Source: Thermodesulfovibrio sp.
GTDB taxonomy: Bacteria > Nitrospirota > Thermodesulfovibrionia > Thermodesulfovibrionales > Thermodesulfovibrionaceae
DNA length: 64,000 nucleotides
NCBI GenBank assembly: GCA_020725335.1
Contig: DYFF01000020.1
Coordinates: 62,001-126,000, forward strand
Reading direction: 5' to 3'
In this document: piece by piece, positions 54,201-62,681 of the stretch
Layout: every line of letters begins with the position of its first letter
How positions within the stretch are numbered: the first letter of the stretch is position 1
Program-made: the position numbers and the translations under genes
Notes under the pieces: model-generated
What the model saw: the letters and a program-made list of their open reading frames with translations, nothing else
What the model was told of the DNA's origin: nothing
Database searches by the model: none

Positions 54201-54213
54201 TTGCTTAATGCAA

Positions 54214-55074
54214 TTATATCAAAAAATTAAGTGAAGTTAAAGCCTTATGAAGGAATTTTATGATTTCAACTATTTGAGTTGAAGGTTCAGGATTAGCAAA
54301 TTGACCAGCAACTCTGTTAGCTTTAGATGCTAAAAAGCAAGCCTTTTGGACTTCAAAGCCTGACTCAATAAGTGCTGAAACAACTCCAGTAATAGTATCT
54401 CCCGTGCCTCCAATAGGTTCAAGAGCCTCTACAAGAGGTTCTGATATTGTCTCAATAATCTTTCCTTCCTTGACCACATAATCGGTTCTGCCCTTTACAA
54501 GGAGGTATTTTGATGCATTACCATGTTCATAAGCTCTTTGAACAAGCTCTTCCACTCTACTTTCATCTTGAAGAAGGAATCCTCTTGTATAGAACGGATG
54601 GGGAGCTTCTTCATCAGCAAGAAATGCCAGTTCTCCAGGGTCTGGAGTAAAAAGGTCAAAAGAAGTAGCGTTCCCACTCATCTTTGCAGCATACATAAAT
54701 CCTGCATCAGCAATTAGAAAAGGACGAATAGGCATTTCATCGATGGAAAAAAGAATCTTGTTACACCAGTCTGCATCAGGAAGAAGATAATGGAATGTCA
54801 AAGTTGTAAAAGCCCTATTTTTCAAGTCTTTTACTACAAACTCGTAAAGCCTCTTACTTCCATTTCCTCTACCAGTGTCTCCCGCAAGATAAACGAAGGG
54901 AGGCGATTTTCCAAATAACTCAAGTATCTTGATAGCTGAGGCAATTAGAGCAGGAGTTCCTCTTTGAATTGATATTCTACTTTCCCCTATAACAAGACTG
55001 TCTCCTTCTAAGTTTACTTCGCCTGCATAAATATGGAATTCTTCATCGGGAACTGTGCCTACTATGGCAAGCAT
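54214..55074 (-). CDS. Ribokinase-like protein, diverged NAD(P)H-hydrate dehydratase relative
   Basis: A 286-residue protein with a ribokinase/YjeF_C-type fold: ISIQRGTPALIASAIKILELFGKSPPFVYLAGDTGRGNGSKRLYEF, DLFTPDPGELAFLADEE (compare LTPHPGE), and the catalytic-like loop EPIGGTGDTITGVVSALIESG (about residue 228). It lacks the epimerase half found in nnr and has diverged elsewhere (PDPGE instead of PHPGE). It overlaps the DUF3343 gene by 13 bases and closes the selenium-type cluster. It may act on a small Se/S metabolite or a nucleotide; the function is not known. Confidence 0.65.
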   Translation of the reverse strand: MLAIVGTVPDEEFHIYAGEVNLEGDSLVIGESRISIQRGTPALIASAIKILELFGKSPPFVYLAGDTGRGNGSKRLYEFVVKDLKNRAFTTLTFHYLLPDADWCNKILFSIDEMPIRPFLIADAGFMYAAKMSGNATSFDLFTPDPGELAFLADEEAPHPFYTRGFLLQDESRVEELVQRAYEHGNASKYLLVKGRTDYVVKEGKIIETISEPLVEALEPIGGTGDTITGVVSALIESGFEVQKACFLASKANRVAGQFANPEPSTQIVEIIKFLHKALTSLNFLI

Positions 55075-55619
55075 ATTTCCTTTATTTTATCATAAGCTAA
55101 CTGAAGAGCATAACCACATAAAGTATGGCCAATGAGCCTTGGTTCGATAGCCTCATTTAATTTTTTACCGACCAAAATTGCTGCCAGGTAGGGAACATCA
55201 GGACAACCACCACCAGAGACATTTACGATTGTTAAAGATGCCTTGTGAACAGTGATTTTCATATTAGCTGCCCTAACCATTAGATAGCGCCCGAAATCTT
55301 TTATGTGAAAAAGCTCTACAGGCTTTAGATTACCATCATCTGAGGGCAACCAATCAAGAGGTGGTATTCCGTAAGAGTTTAAAACCTTTACAATTCCCAT
55401 TGCATGCAAAAGGGGGATTTCTATGGCAAGGTCACATCCTTTTCGCACATGAGCCGGAGGGCCCACTACCCTTATACTATAAGCATTTTCTTTAAGAATA
55501 TTCTCAGCCCTTATTACCTCCGAGGTATTCTCAAAGAGTAAAATGGCTCTATCATTCCGAGATACAATATTTTGACCAATCTCATCTCTTCTTTTAAAGA
55601 GCTTTCTTAGTATTTTCAT
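55062..55619 (-). CDS. DUF3343-containing putative Se/S carrier protein
   Basis: A 185-residue protein. A basic N-terminus leads to a DUF3343-like domain (about 25-95: AILLFENTSEVIRAENILKENAYSIRVVGPPAHVRKGCDLAIEIPLLHA), in which a conserved Cys (RKGC) precedes DLAIE. The C-terminal part has a GGGCPDVPYLAAILVGKKL motif with another Cys. DUF3343 proteins are often encoded next to YedE and TusA/YedF proteins in selenium-using anaerobes and have been proposed as Se/S carriers. The C-terminal extension is not something I recognise. Confidence 0.65.
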   Translation of the reverse strand: MKILRKLFKRRDEIGQNIVSRNDRAILLFENTSEVIRAENILKENAYSIRVVGPPAHVRKGCDLAIEIPLLHAMGIVKVLNSYGIPPLDWLPSDDGNLKPVELFHIKDFGRYLMVRAANMKITVHKASLTIVNVSGGGCPDVPYLAAILVGKKLNEAIEPRLIGHTLCGYALQLAYDKIKEICLP

Positions 55620-55620
55620 T

Positions 55621-55839
55621 TCAATCCCTTTTTATCCTTATCCTGTATCCAGAGCCTTCTTCAATAACATTTTCAATCTGCCAACCCATTGAAGAGGCTG
55701 CCCTTGAGACATTCTCTTTTGATGTATCCGTATCAACAAGAATCTCTATTTCACCCTTACCGAACCTTTTAATTGCCTCAAGAGTTAAAAGAACAGGCTC
55801 AGGGCACGAAAGTCCTCTTGCATCAACAATTTCAGTCAT
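55621..55839 (-). CDS. TusA/SirA-family sulfur (selenium) carrier protein
   Basis: A 72-residue TusA-fold protein with the signature DARGLSCPEPVLLTLEAI, the carrier Cys at about residue 11, and the CPEP motif. TusA proteins carry persulfide; in YedF-type proteins beside YedE the same domain is linked to selenium metabolism. It lies three bases after yedE and one base before the DUF3343 gene. Confidence 0.85.
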   Translation of the reverse strand: MTEIVDARGLSCPEPVLLTLEAIKRFGKGEIEILVDTDTSKENVSRAASSMGWQIENVIEEGSGYRIRIKRD

Positions 55840-55842
55840 TTT

Positions 55843-56958
55843 TTACCTCCTTCTCATTGTTAAACCTATAATTAGGCATACGATTAGACCAATCACTGTG
55901 GCAACAGCTCCATTGGGACCTATCCCTGCTGGAGAACTGGCAAGTCCAAAATTATGGGCAATAGCTGCACCAACAATCATTCCTGTAGCAAAAACTGCTG
56001 CATCTCCATCACCTTCTCCAGACATGAAAAGTTGTCTACCTGGACAGCCACCTGCGAGCGTGAAAGCAAGTCCGGCAAGGGTCATTCCGAGAAAATTCCA
56101 AAGCTGCATTGTATGAGCAATGGGCTGTTTTTCAAACCCTGGATTGAACTGTCCAATAATTAAATTTGTAATAATCGCTGCAATAAATAAAGCCGCTATA
56201 CCCAAAAACAGATGCCCCTGCCTGAAAAGTATGATGTCTCTGAAAGCACCCATTGTGCAGAATCTACTTCTTTGTGCAAGAACTCCAATGAGTAAGCCCG
56301 CTGCAAGAGATATAAATAAGGGTGCATGTTGTGCTCCAGGGCCCTTTAGGCTATAGAAAAGAAGCATACCCCTTGCCTCTCCCTCGGGCTGCGGGTCAAT
56401 AAGAAGAAGTATAAGTAATCCAAGCATTAAAAGAGGAAAACCAAGACCCACTGCCTTTGAAGTTGAAACCTGCGTTCTTCCAAGAGAGTATCCTGCCTTT
56501 AAAAATCTTGTGCCTACCCATATACCAAAGATAAGTCCAAGAAGTCCAAAAATTGCATTTCCATCACCACCTGCAAGCCTCAGTATCGTTCTCCAAGGAC
56601 ATCCTAAAAAAACCAAGGCACCTATCATGGCAAAAACGCCAAGAATAAATCTTATGAAAGGTGCAGAACCTCCTCTTGGACGGAACTCCTTAAAGGCAAG
56701 GGCAGAAAGAAAAGCTCCAATAACAAAACCGAGTATTTCAGGCCTCATATACTGGACAACAGCAGCTCTGTGGAAACCCAACGCTCCTGCAATGTCTCTT
56801 TCCATACAGGCAACGCATATGCCCATATTCGTAGGATTGCCAAGTTTCTGCAGTATTGGCGCAAGAATGCCGATGATTAATCCTACAAAAATAATTCCAC
56901 CCTTCGTTCCAAAGAAGTTCTTAAATCCTTCCATGCCCTCCTCCAGTAATTTTTTCAT
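55843..56958 (-). CDS. yedE: YedE-family membrane protein, putative selenium transporter
   Basis: A 371-residue membrane protein with about ten helices built of two YeeE/YedE-like halves. It has repeated Cys motifs VFLGCPWRTILRLAGGDGNAIFG (about residue 119) and LAGGCPGRQLFMSGEGDGDAAVFATG (about residue 304), plus an N-terminal CVACMERDIAG. YeeE relatives import thiosulfate; the YedE branch co-occurs with selenium genes, and YedE here is followed by a TusA-like and a DUF3343 gene, the arrangement typical of the selenium-associated group. Substrate is inferred. Confidence 0.8.
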   Translation of the reverse strand: MKKLLEEGMEGFKNFFGTKGGIIFVGLIIGILAPILQKLGNPTNMGICVACMERDIAGALGFHRAAVVQYMRPEILGFVIGAFLSALAFKEFRPRGGSAPFIRFILGVFAMIGALVFLGCPWRTILRLAGGDGNAIFGLLGLIFGIWVGTRFLKAGYSLGRTQVSTSKAVGLGFPLLMLGLLILLLIDPQPEGEARGMLLFYSLKGPGAQHAPLFISLAAGLLIGVLAQRSRFCTMGAFRDIILFRQGHLFLGIAALFIAAIITNLIIGQFNPGFEKQPIAHTMQLWNFLGMTLAGLAFTLAGGCPGRQLFMSGEGDGDAAVFATGMIVGAAIAHNFGLASSPAGIGPNGAVATVIGLIVCLIIGLTMRRR

Positions 56959-57068
56959 AATATAATAAATAAATTTTTCCTTTAAGTAAAATTCTTTTTT
57001 CCTATATATTTAAGTTTTTAATATAGAATTCGCCGATGTTTTAGAGGAAAACAAATGTTTTTTTAAGG

Positions 57069-57074
57069 TATAAT
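57069..57074 (+). promoter_or_regulatory. -10 box of the aroA-cmk-ispH operon
   Basis: A perfect TATAAT 14 bases before the aroA ATG at 57089. Transcription would begin about eight bases before that ATG. No ribosome site exists there. Confidence 0.5.
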
Positions 57075-57088
57075 ATTTTTTACTATCT

Positions 57089-58381
57089 ATGGACAGAGTG
57101 ATAAAACAAAGGAATATGCTAAAGGGTGAAATAATTCCTCCTCCTGATAAATCTATATCTCATCGGGCTATAATGTTTGCATCTTTAGCAAAAGGGAAGT
57201 CAAGAATAAAAAATTTTCTATGGGCTAAAGACCCTATTAGTTCTATGAATGCTATGAAATCTTTAGGAGTAGATATTGAAGTTACAGAGACAAGCGAAAT
57301 AGTGGTTTATGGAAAGGGTTTACATTCCCTAAAAGAGTCTGAGGACATAATAGACTGTGGTAATTCAGGAACAACTATAAGGCTTTTAAGCGGAATCCTT
57401 GCAGGTCAACCTTTTTTAAGCATTCTTACTGGGGACGAATCATTAAGGCAGAGACCTATGAAAAGAATAATAAAACCCCTTTCAATGATGGGTGCAGATA
57501 TTTTAGGAAGAAAAGAAAACTCTCTGCCTCCTCTTGTTATAAAAGGTGGTTCACTTAAAGGAATTAATTATGAAATGCCCATTGCCAGTGCTCAGGTAAA
57601 AAGTTGTATTCTACTTGCAGGACTTTATGCAGATGGAGAAACAACCGTTATAGAACCCCACAAAAGCAGAGACCATACAGAAAAAATGCTAAAAAGCATG
57701 GGTGCAAATATAGAAGTTAATGGAAATATTGTTAAAATATCTACTCAAAGAAAAGAATTAAATCCCTTTGAAATAAATGTTCCGGGAGATTTTTCTTCTG
57801 CTGCCTTCTTTATAGCAGCTGCAACCCTCGTTAAAGACTCAGAAGTTATTATAAAAAATGTTTGCCTAAATGAAACAAGAACAGGATTTTTGGATGTTTT
57901 AAACAGAATGGGTGGGAATGTAGAAATCTTGGAACAGCGAAATCAAGCGGGCGAACCTGTTGGAGATTTAAGAGTCAAAAGTTCACCGGGACTAAAAAGT
58001 GTTATTGTTGAAGGCGATATCATCCCAAGATTAATAGATGAGTTTCCCATATTATGTGTTTTAGCCACTCAGGCAGAAGGTAAAACTGTCATAAAGGATG
58101 CTAAAGACCTTAGAGCTAAGGAATCTGACAGAATTAGGGCAATGACAACGGAATTAAAAAAATTAGGAGTCCATATAGAAGAACTTGAAGATGGGGTAGA
58201 AATAAAGGGTCCTTGTAAAATTAAAGCTAATGAAGTTTATTCATATAAAGACCATAGAATCGCCATGTCTTTAAGCATAGCAGGACTTCTTGCTGACGGT
58301 GAAACTAAAATAGTTGATGCGGATTCCGTCGATATATCCTTCCCTGAATTTTATAGTATTATGGAGAATCTACAAAATTGA
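57089..58381 (+). CDS. aroA: 3-phosphoshikimate 1-carboxyvinyltransferase (EPSP synthase)
   Basis: The sixth shikimate-pathway enzyme. The 430-residue protein has PPPDKSISHRAIMFASLAKGKS, GNSGTTIRLLSGILAG (phosphate/PEP site), RPMKRI and KESDRIRAM near the C-terminus. It has the two-domain inside-out fold of its class. The first ATG is used here; an in-frame ATG at 57116 (MLKGEIIPPPDKS) is preceded by AAAGGA but spaced very closely. It overlaps cmk by four bases. Confidence 0.95.
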   Translation: MDRVIKQRNMLKGEIIPPPDKSISHRAIMFASLAKGKSRIKNFLWAKDPISSMNAMKSLGVDIEVTETSEIVVYGKGLHSLKESEDIIDCGNSGTTIRLLSGILAGQPFLSILTGDESLRQRPMKRIIKPLSMMGADILGRKENSLPPLVIKGGSLKGINYEMPIASAQVKSCILLAGLYADGETTVIEPHKSRDHTEKMLKSMGANIEVNGNIVKISTQRKELNPFEINVPGDFSSAAFFIAAATLVKDSEVIIKNVCLNETRTGFLDVLNRMGGNVEILEQRNQAGEPVGDLRVKSSPGLKSVIVEGDIIPRLIDEFPILCVLATQAEGKTVIKDAKDLRAKESDRIRAMTTELKKLGVHIEELEDGVEIKGPCKIKANEVYSYKDHRIAMSLSIAGLLADGETKIVDADSVDISFPEFYSIMENLQN

Positions 58382-59046
58382 AAAAAGTCATAGCTATTGA
58401 TGGTCCTTCTGGTGCTGGCAAAAGCACTATTTCAAAGGCAGTTGCAAAAAAATTAGGATTTTATTATCTTGATACAGGTTCACTTTATAGAGCAATAGCA
58501 TATTATTTTTTGAAAAATTTTAATTCAGTAAAGGAGCTTTCCTCTATCAATGAAGAAGAGCTTAAAAAGGAACTTGTTCGTATTCATATTAAATATGAAA
58601 ATGGTAGCGTCTATCTTTTCTCTGAGAATGTATCTGAACTAATCCGAGACCCAGAGGTAGGAGCACTTACTTCTCAACTCTCAGCAAGAAGAAGTGTAAG
58701 AGAGTTTTTGTTACCAATTCAAAGAGAGTTTGCAGAAAAATACAACACTGTCGCTGAAGGTAGAGATATGACTACTGTAGTTTTTCCTGATGCATGGAAA
58801 AAATTTTATATTGATGCTTCACCTGAAGTAAGAGCCAAAAGAAGATATGAGCAATTATTAGGCTTAGGTAAAAAAATTACTTTTGACGATGCTTTAAGAG
58901 ATGTAATAGAAAGAGATAAACGAGACTTCACGAGAAATGAAGCACCTTTAGTGCGAACACATGATGCTTTTTATATTGATACTTCAAGACTTTCCATCAG
59001 GGCTGTAATAGACCTAATTTTAAAAAAAGTTGCAGAGGATGGCTAA
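58378..59046 (+). CDS. cmk: Cytidylate kinase
   Basis: Phosphorylates CMP and dCMP. The 222-residue protein has P-loop AIDGPSGAGKSTISKAVAKKL, YLDTGSLYRAIAYY, the AEGRDMTTVVFPDAWKKFYIDAS motif and the lid region ERDKRDFTRNEAPL. The only suitable start is TTG 58378, whose bases overlap the aroA stop (TTGA), so translation is coupled. The order aroA-cmk-ispH-rpsA is common in firmicutes and some anaerobic lineages. Confidence 0.95.
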   Translation: MKKVIAIDGPSGAGKSTISKAVAKKLGFYYLDTGSLYRAIAYYFLKNFNSVKELSSINEEELKKELVRIHIKYENGSVYLFSENVSELIRDPEVGALTSQLSARRSVREFLLPIQREFAEKYNTVAEGRDMTTVVFPDAWKKFYIDASPEVRAKRRYEQLLGLGKKITFDDALRDVIERDKRDFTRNEAPLVRTHDAFYIDTSRLSIRAVIDLILKKVAEDG

Positions 59047-59069
59047 TATCTTGTATTATCAAAAACAGT

Positions 59070-59915
59070 ATGCAGAGAGAAATTGTTCTTGTTGAAGGTG
59101 CAGGTTTTTGCTTCGGTGTAAAAAGGGCAATTGATATAGCCTTTGATGTTGCAAAGATACATAAAAAAGGAGTTTTTACCTTAGGACCAATCATACACAA
59201 TCCTCAGGTAGTAGAAAAATTACAAGAACTCGGTGTTAAACCAATAGAAGATATATCTGAGCAAAATGATATAAAAACTCTAATAATAAGAGCTCACGGT
59301 ATTTCAAAAAAAAGACTTGATGAGCTAAAAAGCCTCGGCTATGAAATAATTGATGCTACTTGCCCATTCGTAAAAAAAGCACAAAGTATTGCTGAAAAAT
59401 TAGATTCTGAAGGTTATCAAGTGCTAATAATAGGAGATAAGGAACATCCAGAAGTTAAAGGAATCTTTAGCTATGCTGGACAAAAAGCAGTTGTTGTATC
59501 AAATTGTAACGAAATTCCTATTTTAAATAAAAAATTGGGCATTATTCAGCAAACCACTCAACCACTTTCAAAGGTTAAAGAAATTCTTAACGCAATAATC
59601 AATTCCCTTAGCGAATTTGAAGAGATAAGAATATTCAATACGCTTTGTAATTTTACTGCAAAACGCCTTGAATCTACAGGAAAAGTAGCAAAAGATGTTG
59701 ATATTATGATTGTAATTGGAGGCAAAAATAGTGCAAATACTACTCAATTAGCAAATCTTTGTAAAAAAATGGGTGTGAAGACCTATCATGTAGAAAATAC
59801 TCAAGAAATAGACAAAAACTGGTTTAAAGATGTAAAAAAAATAGGCATTACAGCAGGAGCTTCAACTCCTCAGTGGATAATTGATGAAATTATTGATAAA
59901 ATAAAATGTTTATAA
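59070..59915 (+). CDS. ispH: 4-hydroxy-3-methylbut-2-enyl diphosphate reductase IspH
   Basis: The last enzyme of the MEP isoprenoid pathway, with a [4Fe-4S] cluster bound by three Cys. All three are visible: GAGFCFGVKRA, DATCPFVKKA and NTLCNFTAKR (about residues 13, 97 and 191). The 281-residue protein also has IRAHG, IGDKEHPEVKG, TTQ and GITAGASTPQWIIDE. Its presence shows use of the MEP route. Confidence 0.96.
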   Translation: MQREIVLVEGAGFCFGVKRAIDIAFDVAKIHKKGVFTLGPIIHNPQVVEKLQELGVKPIEDISEQNDIKTLIIRAHGISKKRLDELKSLGYEIIDATCPFVKKAQSIAEKLDSEGYQVLIIGDKEHPEVKGIFSYAGQKAVVVSNCNEIPILNKKLGIIQQTTQPLSKVKEILNAIINSLSEFEEIRIFNTLCNFTAKRLESTGKVAKDVDIMIVIGGKNSANTTQLANLCKKMGVKTYHVENTQEIDKNWFKDVKKIGITAGASTPQWIIDEIIDKIKCL

Positions 59916-59934
59916 ATTAAGGAGGAACAGGACC

Positions 59935-61533
59935 ATGCAGAATCAGATAAGTGAAAAACAAGAACTTGAAAGTCTCTATGAGAGCTCTCTATCTCATGTG
60001 GAAAGAGGAGAGATTGTAAAGGGCAAAGTAATAGGTATAAGGAATGATGGAATTATTGTAGATGTAGGGTATAAGTTCGAAGGAATTATTCCTCTAAATG
60101 ATTTTTCTCGTGAAGAAGTTGAATCCATTAAAGAAGGAGATGAAATTGAAGTTTTTATTGAAAAGATAGATGATGCACAAGGTGCAATATATCTTTCAAG
60201 AGATAGAGCTGTAAAAATTAGAGCGTGGGAAACTCTAATGGATGCTTATAATAATGGAACTCCAATAGAGGTCACAATTACAGGTAAAACAAAAGGTGGC
60301 ATTTTAGCCTCCTATAAAGGTATAAAAGGTTTTATTCCTTCCTCATTATTAGAGACAAGGAAACCTAAAAATCTTGATGATTATATTGGAAAGTCATTTA
60401 AAGTAAAAATAGAAAAAATAGAACCACCCAAAAATTTATATGGCTCATGGAAAAATCTTAAAACTACGCTTGTTCTTTCAAGAAAAACTTTTCTTGAAGA
60501 AGAACGAGAAAAGCTCAAAAAAGAATTAAAGGAGAAAATAAAAGAAGGAGCAAAAATAAAAGGTATAGTAAAAAATATTACCAATTATGGAGTTTTTGTA
60601 GACATTGGTGGTATAGACGGTTTTCTTCATATATCTGATATCTCATGGGGGAAAGTAAAACATCCTTCTCAGTTTTTTGAAGTAGGTAAAGAATATGAAT
60701 TTATAATACTAAAATCAGATATGGAAAATGAGAGAATTACTCTTGGTTATAAGCAGAAAAAATCCGATCCTTGGGAAAATATTGATAAAAAATATCAACC
60801 GGGCATGAAAGTAAGAGGAAAAGTTATAAGAATTGAAGATTTTGGAATTTTTGTAGAGCTTGAAGAAGGGGTTGAAGGACTTGTTCATGTAAGTGAGCTT
60901 GACTGGGTTACACCAAAAAATGCATCTTTCTACGCAGAAGTTGATGATTGGTTAAATCTAAAAATACTTGATATTGATAAAGAAAACAGAAAAATCTCAT
61001 TAAGTCTTAAACAGCTTAAACCAAAACCATGGGAAGTGGTTGCTAAAAGATATAAAGTAGGGGATAAAATTACAGGGAAAGTTAAAACTATAACAGATTT
61101 TGGCTTATTTATAAGATTGCCTGAAGGTGTGGACGGTCTTGTGCATATTTCAGATATTTCATGGACAAAACATGTTGATCATCCCTCTCAATTCTTTAAA
61201 AAAGGGCAGAAAGTGGAAGCAGTAATTTTAAATCTTGAGCCAGAAAAGGAGAAACTCTCATTGGGTATAAAACAACTTACTGAAGACCCTTGGATTAGAG
61301 AAATTCCAGAAAAATTTAAAATTGGTGAAATATATGATGCAAAAATTATAAAGAAAACAGAACACGGTTTATTTGTTGACTTACAAGGAATAGTGGAAGG
61401 ACTTGTTTATAATTCTGAGATAAATAAAGACAAAGTAGTAAAAGAAGGAGATGAAATTAAGGTATTGGTTATAAAAATTGATCCAGAAAAAAGGAAAATA
61501 GGCTTAAGCATGAAAAAAGCTGAAGAAGAATGA
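59935..61533 (+). CDS. rpsA: Ribosomal protein bS1
   Basis: A 532-residue protein with six S1 OB-fold repeats, for example VKGKVIGIRNDGIIVDVGYKFEGIIP, IKGIVKNITNYGVFVDIGGIDGFLHISDISW, VRGKVIRIEDFGIFVELEEGVEGLVHVSELDW and ITGKVKTITDFGLFIRLPEGVDGLVHISDISW. S1 helps mRNA bind the 30S subunit. AGGAGG precedes ATG 59935. The last codons overlap the sppA start by four bases. Confidence 0.95.
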   Translation: MQNQISEKQELESLYESSLSHVERGEIVKGKVIGIRNDGIIVDVGYKFEGIIPLNDFSREEVESIKEGDEIEVFIEKIDDAQGAIYLSRDRAVKIRAWETLMDAYNNGTPIEVTITGKTKGGILASYKGIKGFIPSSLLETRKPKNLDDYIGKSFKVKIEKIEPPKNLYGSWKNLKTTLVLSRKTFLEEEREKLKKELKEKIKEGAKIKGIVKNITNYGVFVDIGGIDGFLHISDISWGKVKHPSQFFEVGKEYEFIILKSDMENERITLGYKQKKSDPWENIDKKYQPGMKVRGKVIRIEDFGIFVELEEGVEGLVHVSELDWVTPKNASFYAEVDDWLNLKILDIDKENRKISLSLKQLKPKPWEVVAKRYKVGDKITGKVKTITDFGLFIRLPEGVDGLVHISDISWTKHVDHPSQFFKKGQKVEAVILNLEPEKEKLSLGIKQLTEDPWIREIPEKFKIGEIYDAKIIKKTEHGLFVDLQGIVEGLVYNSEINKDKVVKEGDEIKVLVIKIDPEKRKIGLSMKKAEEE

Positions 61534-62387
61534 AAAATAAAACAATCAAAATTTTTCTAATTATATTAGGCTGTCTTTTATTCATAAGTTTTATAGCAAC
61601 ACTTATGGAAAGCGGGCTTTCTTCAGGTAAAATTGCAATTATCAATATAAAAGGGGTTATTATAGAGTCAACCTCTACTATTGAAGAAATTAAGCAATAC
61701 AGAAAAAATCCTTCAATCAAAGCAATTATTTTAAGAGTTGATAGCCCTGGAGGTGCTGTTGTTCCCTCTCAGGAAATTTATGAAGAGATTAAAAGAACAA
61801 TAAAGGTAAAACCAGTAATTGTCTCAATGGGTTCAGTGGCTGCATCAGGTGGATACTATATCTCTTGCCCTGCTACAAAAATTATTGCCAATCCTGGAAC
61901 ACTTACTGGTTCAATAGGTGTTTTAATGGAATTGCCAAATATAAAAGGCTTGCTTGATAAGATAGGGGTAAAATCAGAGATAGTAAAAAGTGGCAGATAT
62001 AAGGATATTACTTCACCCTTTAAAACACTGCAACAAGACGAAAGAGAGGTATTACAGAGATTGATTAATGATGTTCATGAACAATTTATAAATGCAGTTT
62101 CAGAGGGTAGAAAAATTCCGCTGGAAAATGTGAAAAGATTTGCAGACGGTAGAGTTTTTACTGGACTTAAAGCAAAAGAACTTGGACTTATTGACGAAAT
62201 AGGAGACCTTGATTACGCAATTAAAGTGGCTGCTCAACTTGGCAAAATTAAGGGTGAACCAGAAATAATTCAGAAAAAAACTACCCTTATTCAAGAAATA
62301 ATAAAAGGAGATGCAGAGACATTAGTAAGAAAAATTTTACCTAATTATCAAATTTATTATCTATATTCACCACAAATAAACAACTAA
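61530..62387 (+). CDS. sppA: Signal peptide peptidase SppA
   Basis: A membrane-anchored serine protease (S49 family) of 285 residues. One N-terminal membrane helix (IKIFLIILGCLLFISFIATLM) precedes a catalytic domain with LRVDSPGGAVVPSQEIYEEI, the nucleophile Ser in SMGSVAASGGYYIS and the general-base Lys in IVKSGRYKDI. It is the short, single-domain form rather than the duplicated E. coli form. It removes signal-peptide remnants from the membrane. It starts within the rpsA stop region (ATGA). Confidence 0.93.
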   Translation: MKNKTIKIFLIILGCLLFISFIATLMESGLSSGKIAIINIKGVIIESTSTIEEIKQYRKNPSIKAIILRVDSPGGAVVPSQEIYEEIKRTIKVKPVIVSMGSVAASGGYYISCPATKIIANPGTLTGSIGVLMELPNIKGLLDKIGVKSEIVKSGRYKDITSPFKTLQQDEREVLQRLINDVHEQFINAVSEGRKIPLENVKRFADGRVFTGLKAKELGLIDEIGDLDYAIKVAAQLGKIKGEPEIIQKKTTLIQEIIKGDAETLVRKILPNYQIYYLYSPQINN

Positions 62388-62401
62388 AGGAGGACATATT
62401 T

Positions 62402-62680
62402 ATGAAGAAATCAGATCTTATTGAAAAAGTATCGGCAAAAATAGAATATTTAACAAAAAAACAAGTAGAAACAATAGTAGATATGGTATTTGAATATATG
62501 AAGGATAAACTATCAAAAGGAGAAAAAATCGAATTAAGAGGTTTTGGTAATTTCAAAGTTAAAGAAAGGAATGCTCGCATTGCAAGAAATCCTAAAACTG
62601 GAGAAACAGTTGAAGTGCCACCACAAAAGTCAATTCATTTTAAAATGAGTAAGGCACTAAAGGATGCTATAAACAAGTGA
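62402..62680 (+). CDS. HU/IHF-family DNA-binding protein
   Basis: A 92-residue nucleoid protein. It starts KKSDLIEKVSAKIEYLTKKQVETIV and has the beta-arm signature GFGNFKVKERNARIARNPKTGETV with the DNA-intercalating Pro of the arm (RNPKTGE). Position after rpsA resembles rpsA-ihfB of proteobacteria, so it may be an IHF beta-like subunit, but HU cannot be ruled out. GGAGG precedes the ATG. Confidence 0.92.
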   Translation: MKKSDLIEKVSAKIEYLTKKQVETIVDMVFEYMKDKLSKGEKIELRGFGNFKVKERNARIARNPKTGETVEVPPQKSIHFKMSKALKDAINK

Positions 62681-62681
62681 A

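Noticed and set aside
58378-58383. Missing start codon for cmk
   Set aside because: TTG at 58378 overlapping the aroA stop is a normal coupled start and gives the exact expected N-terminus.
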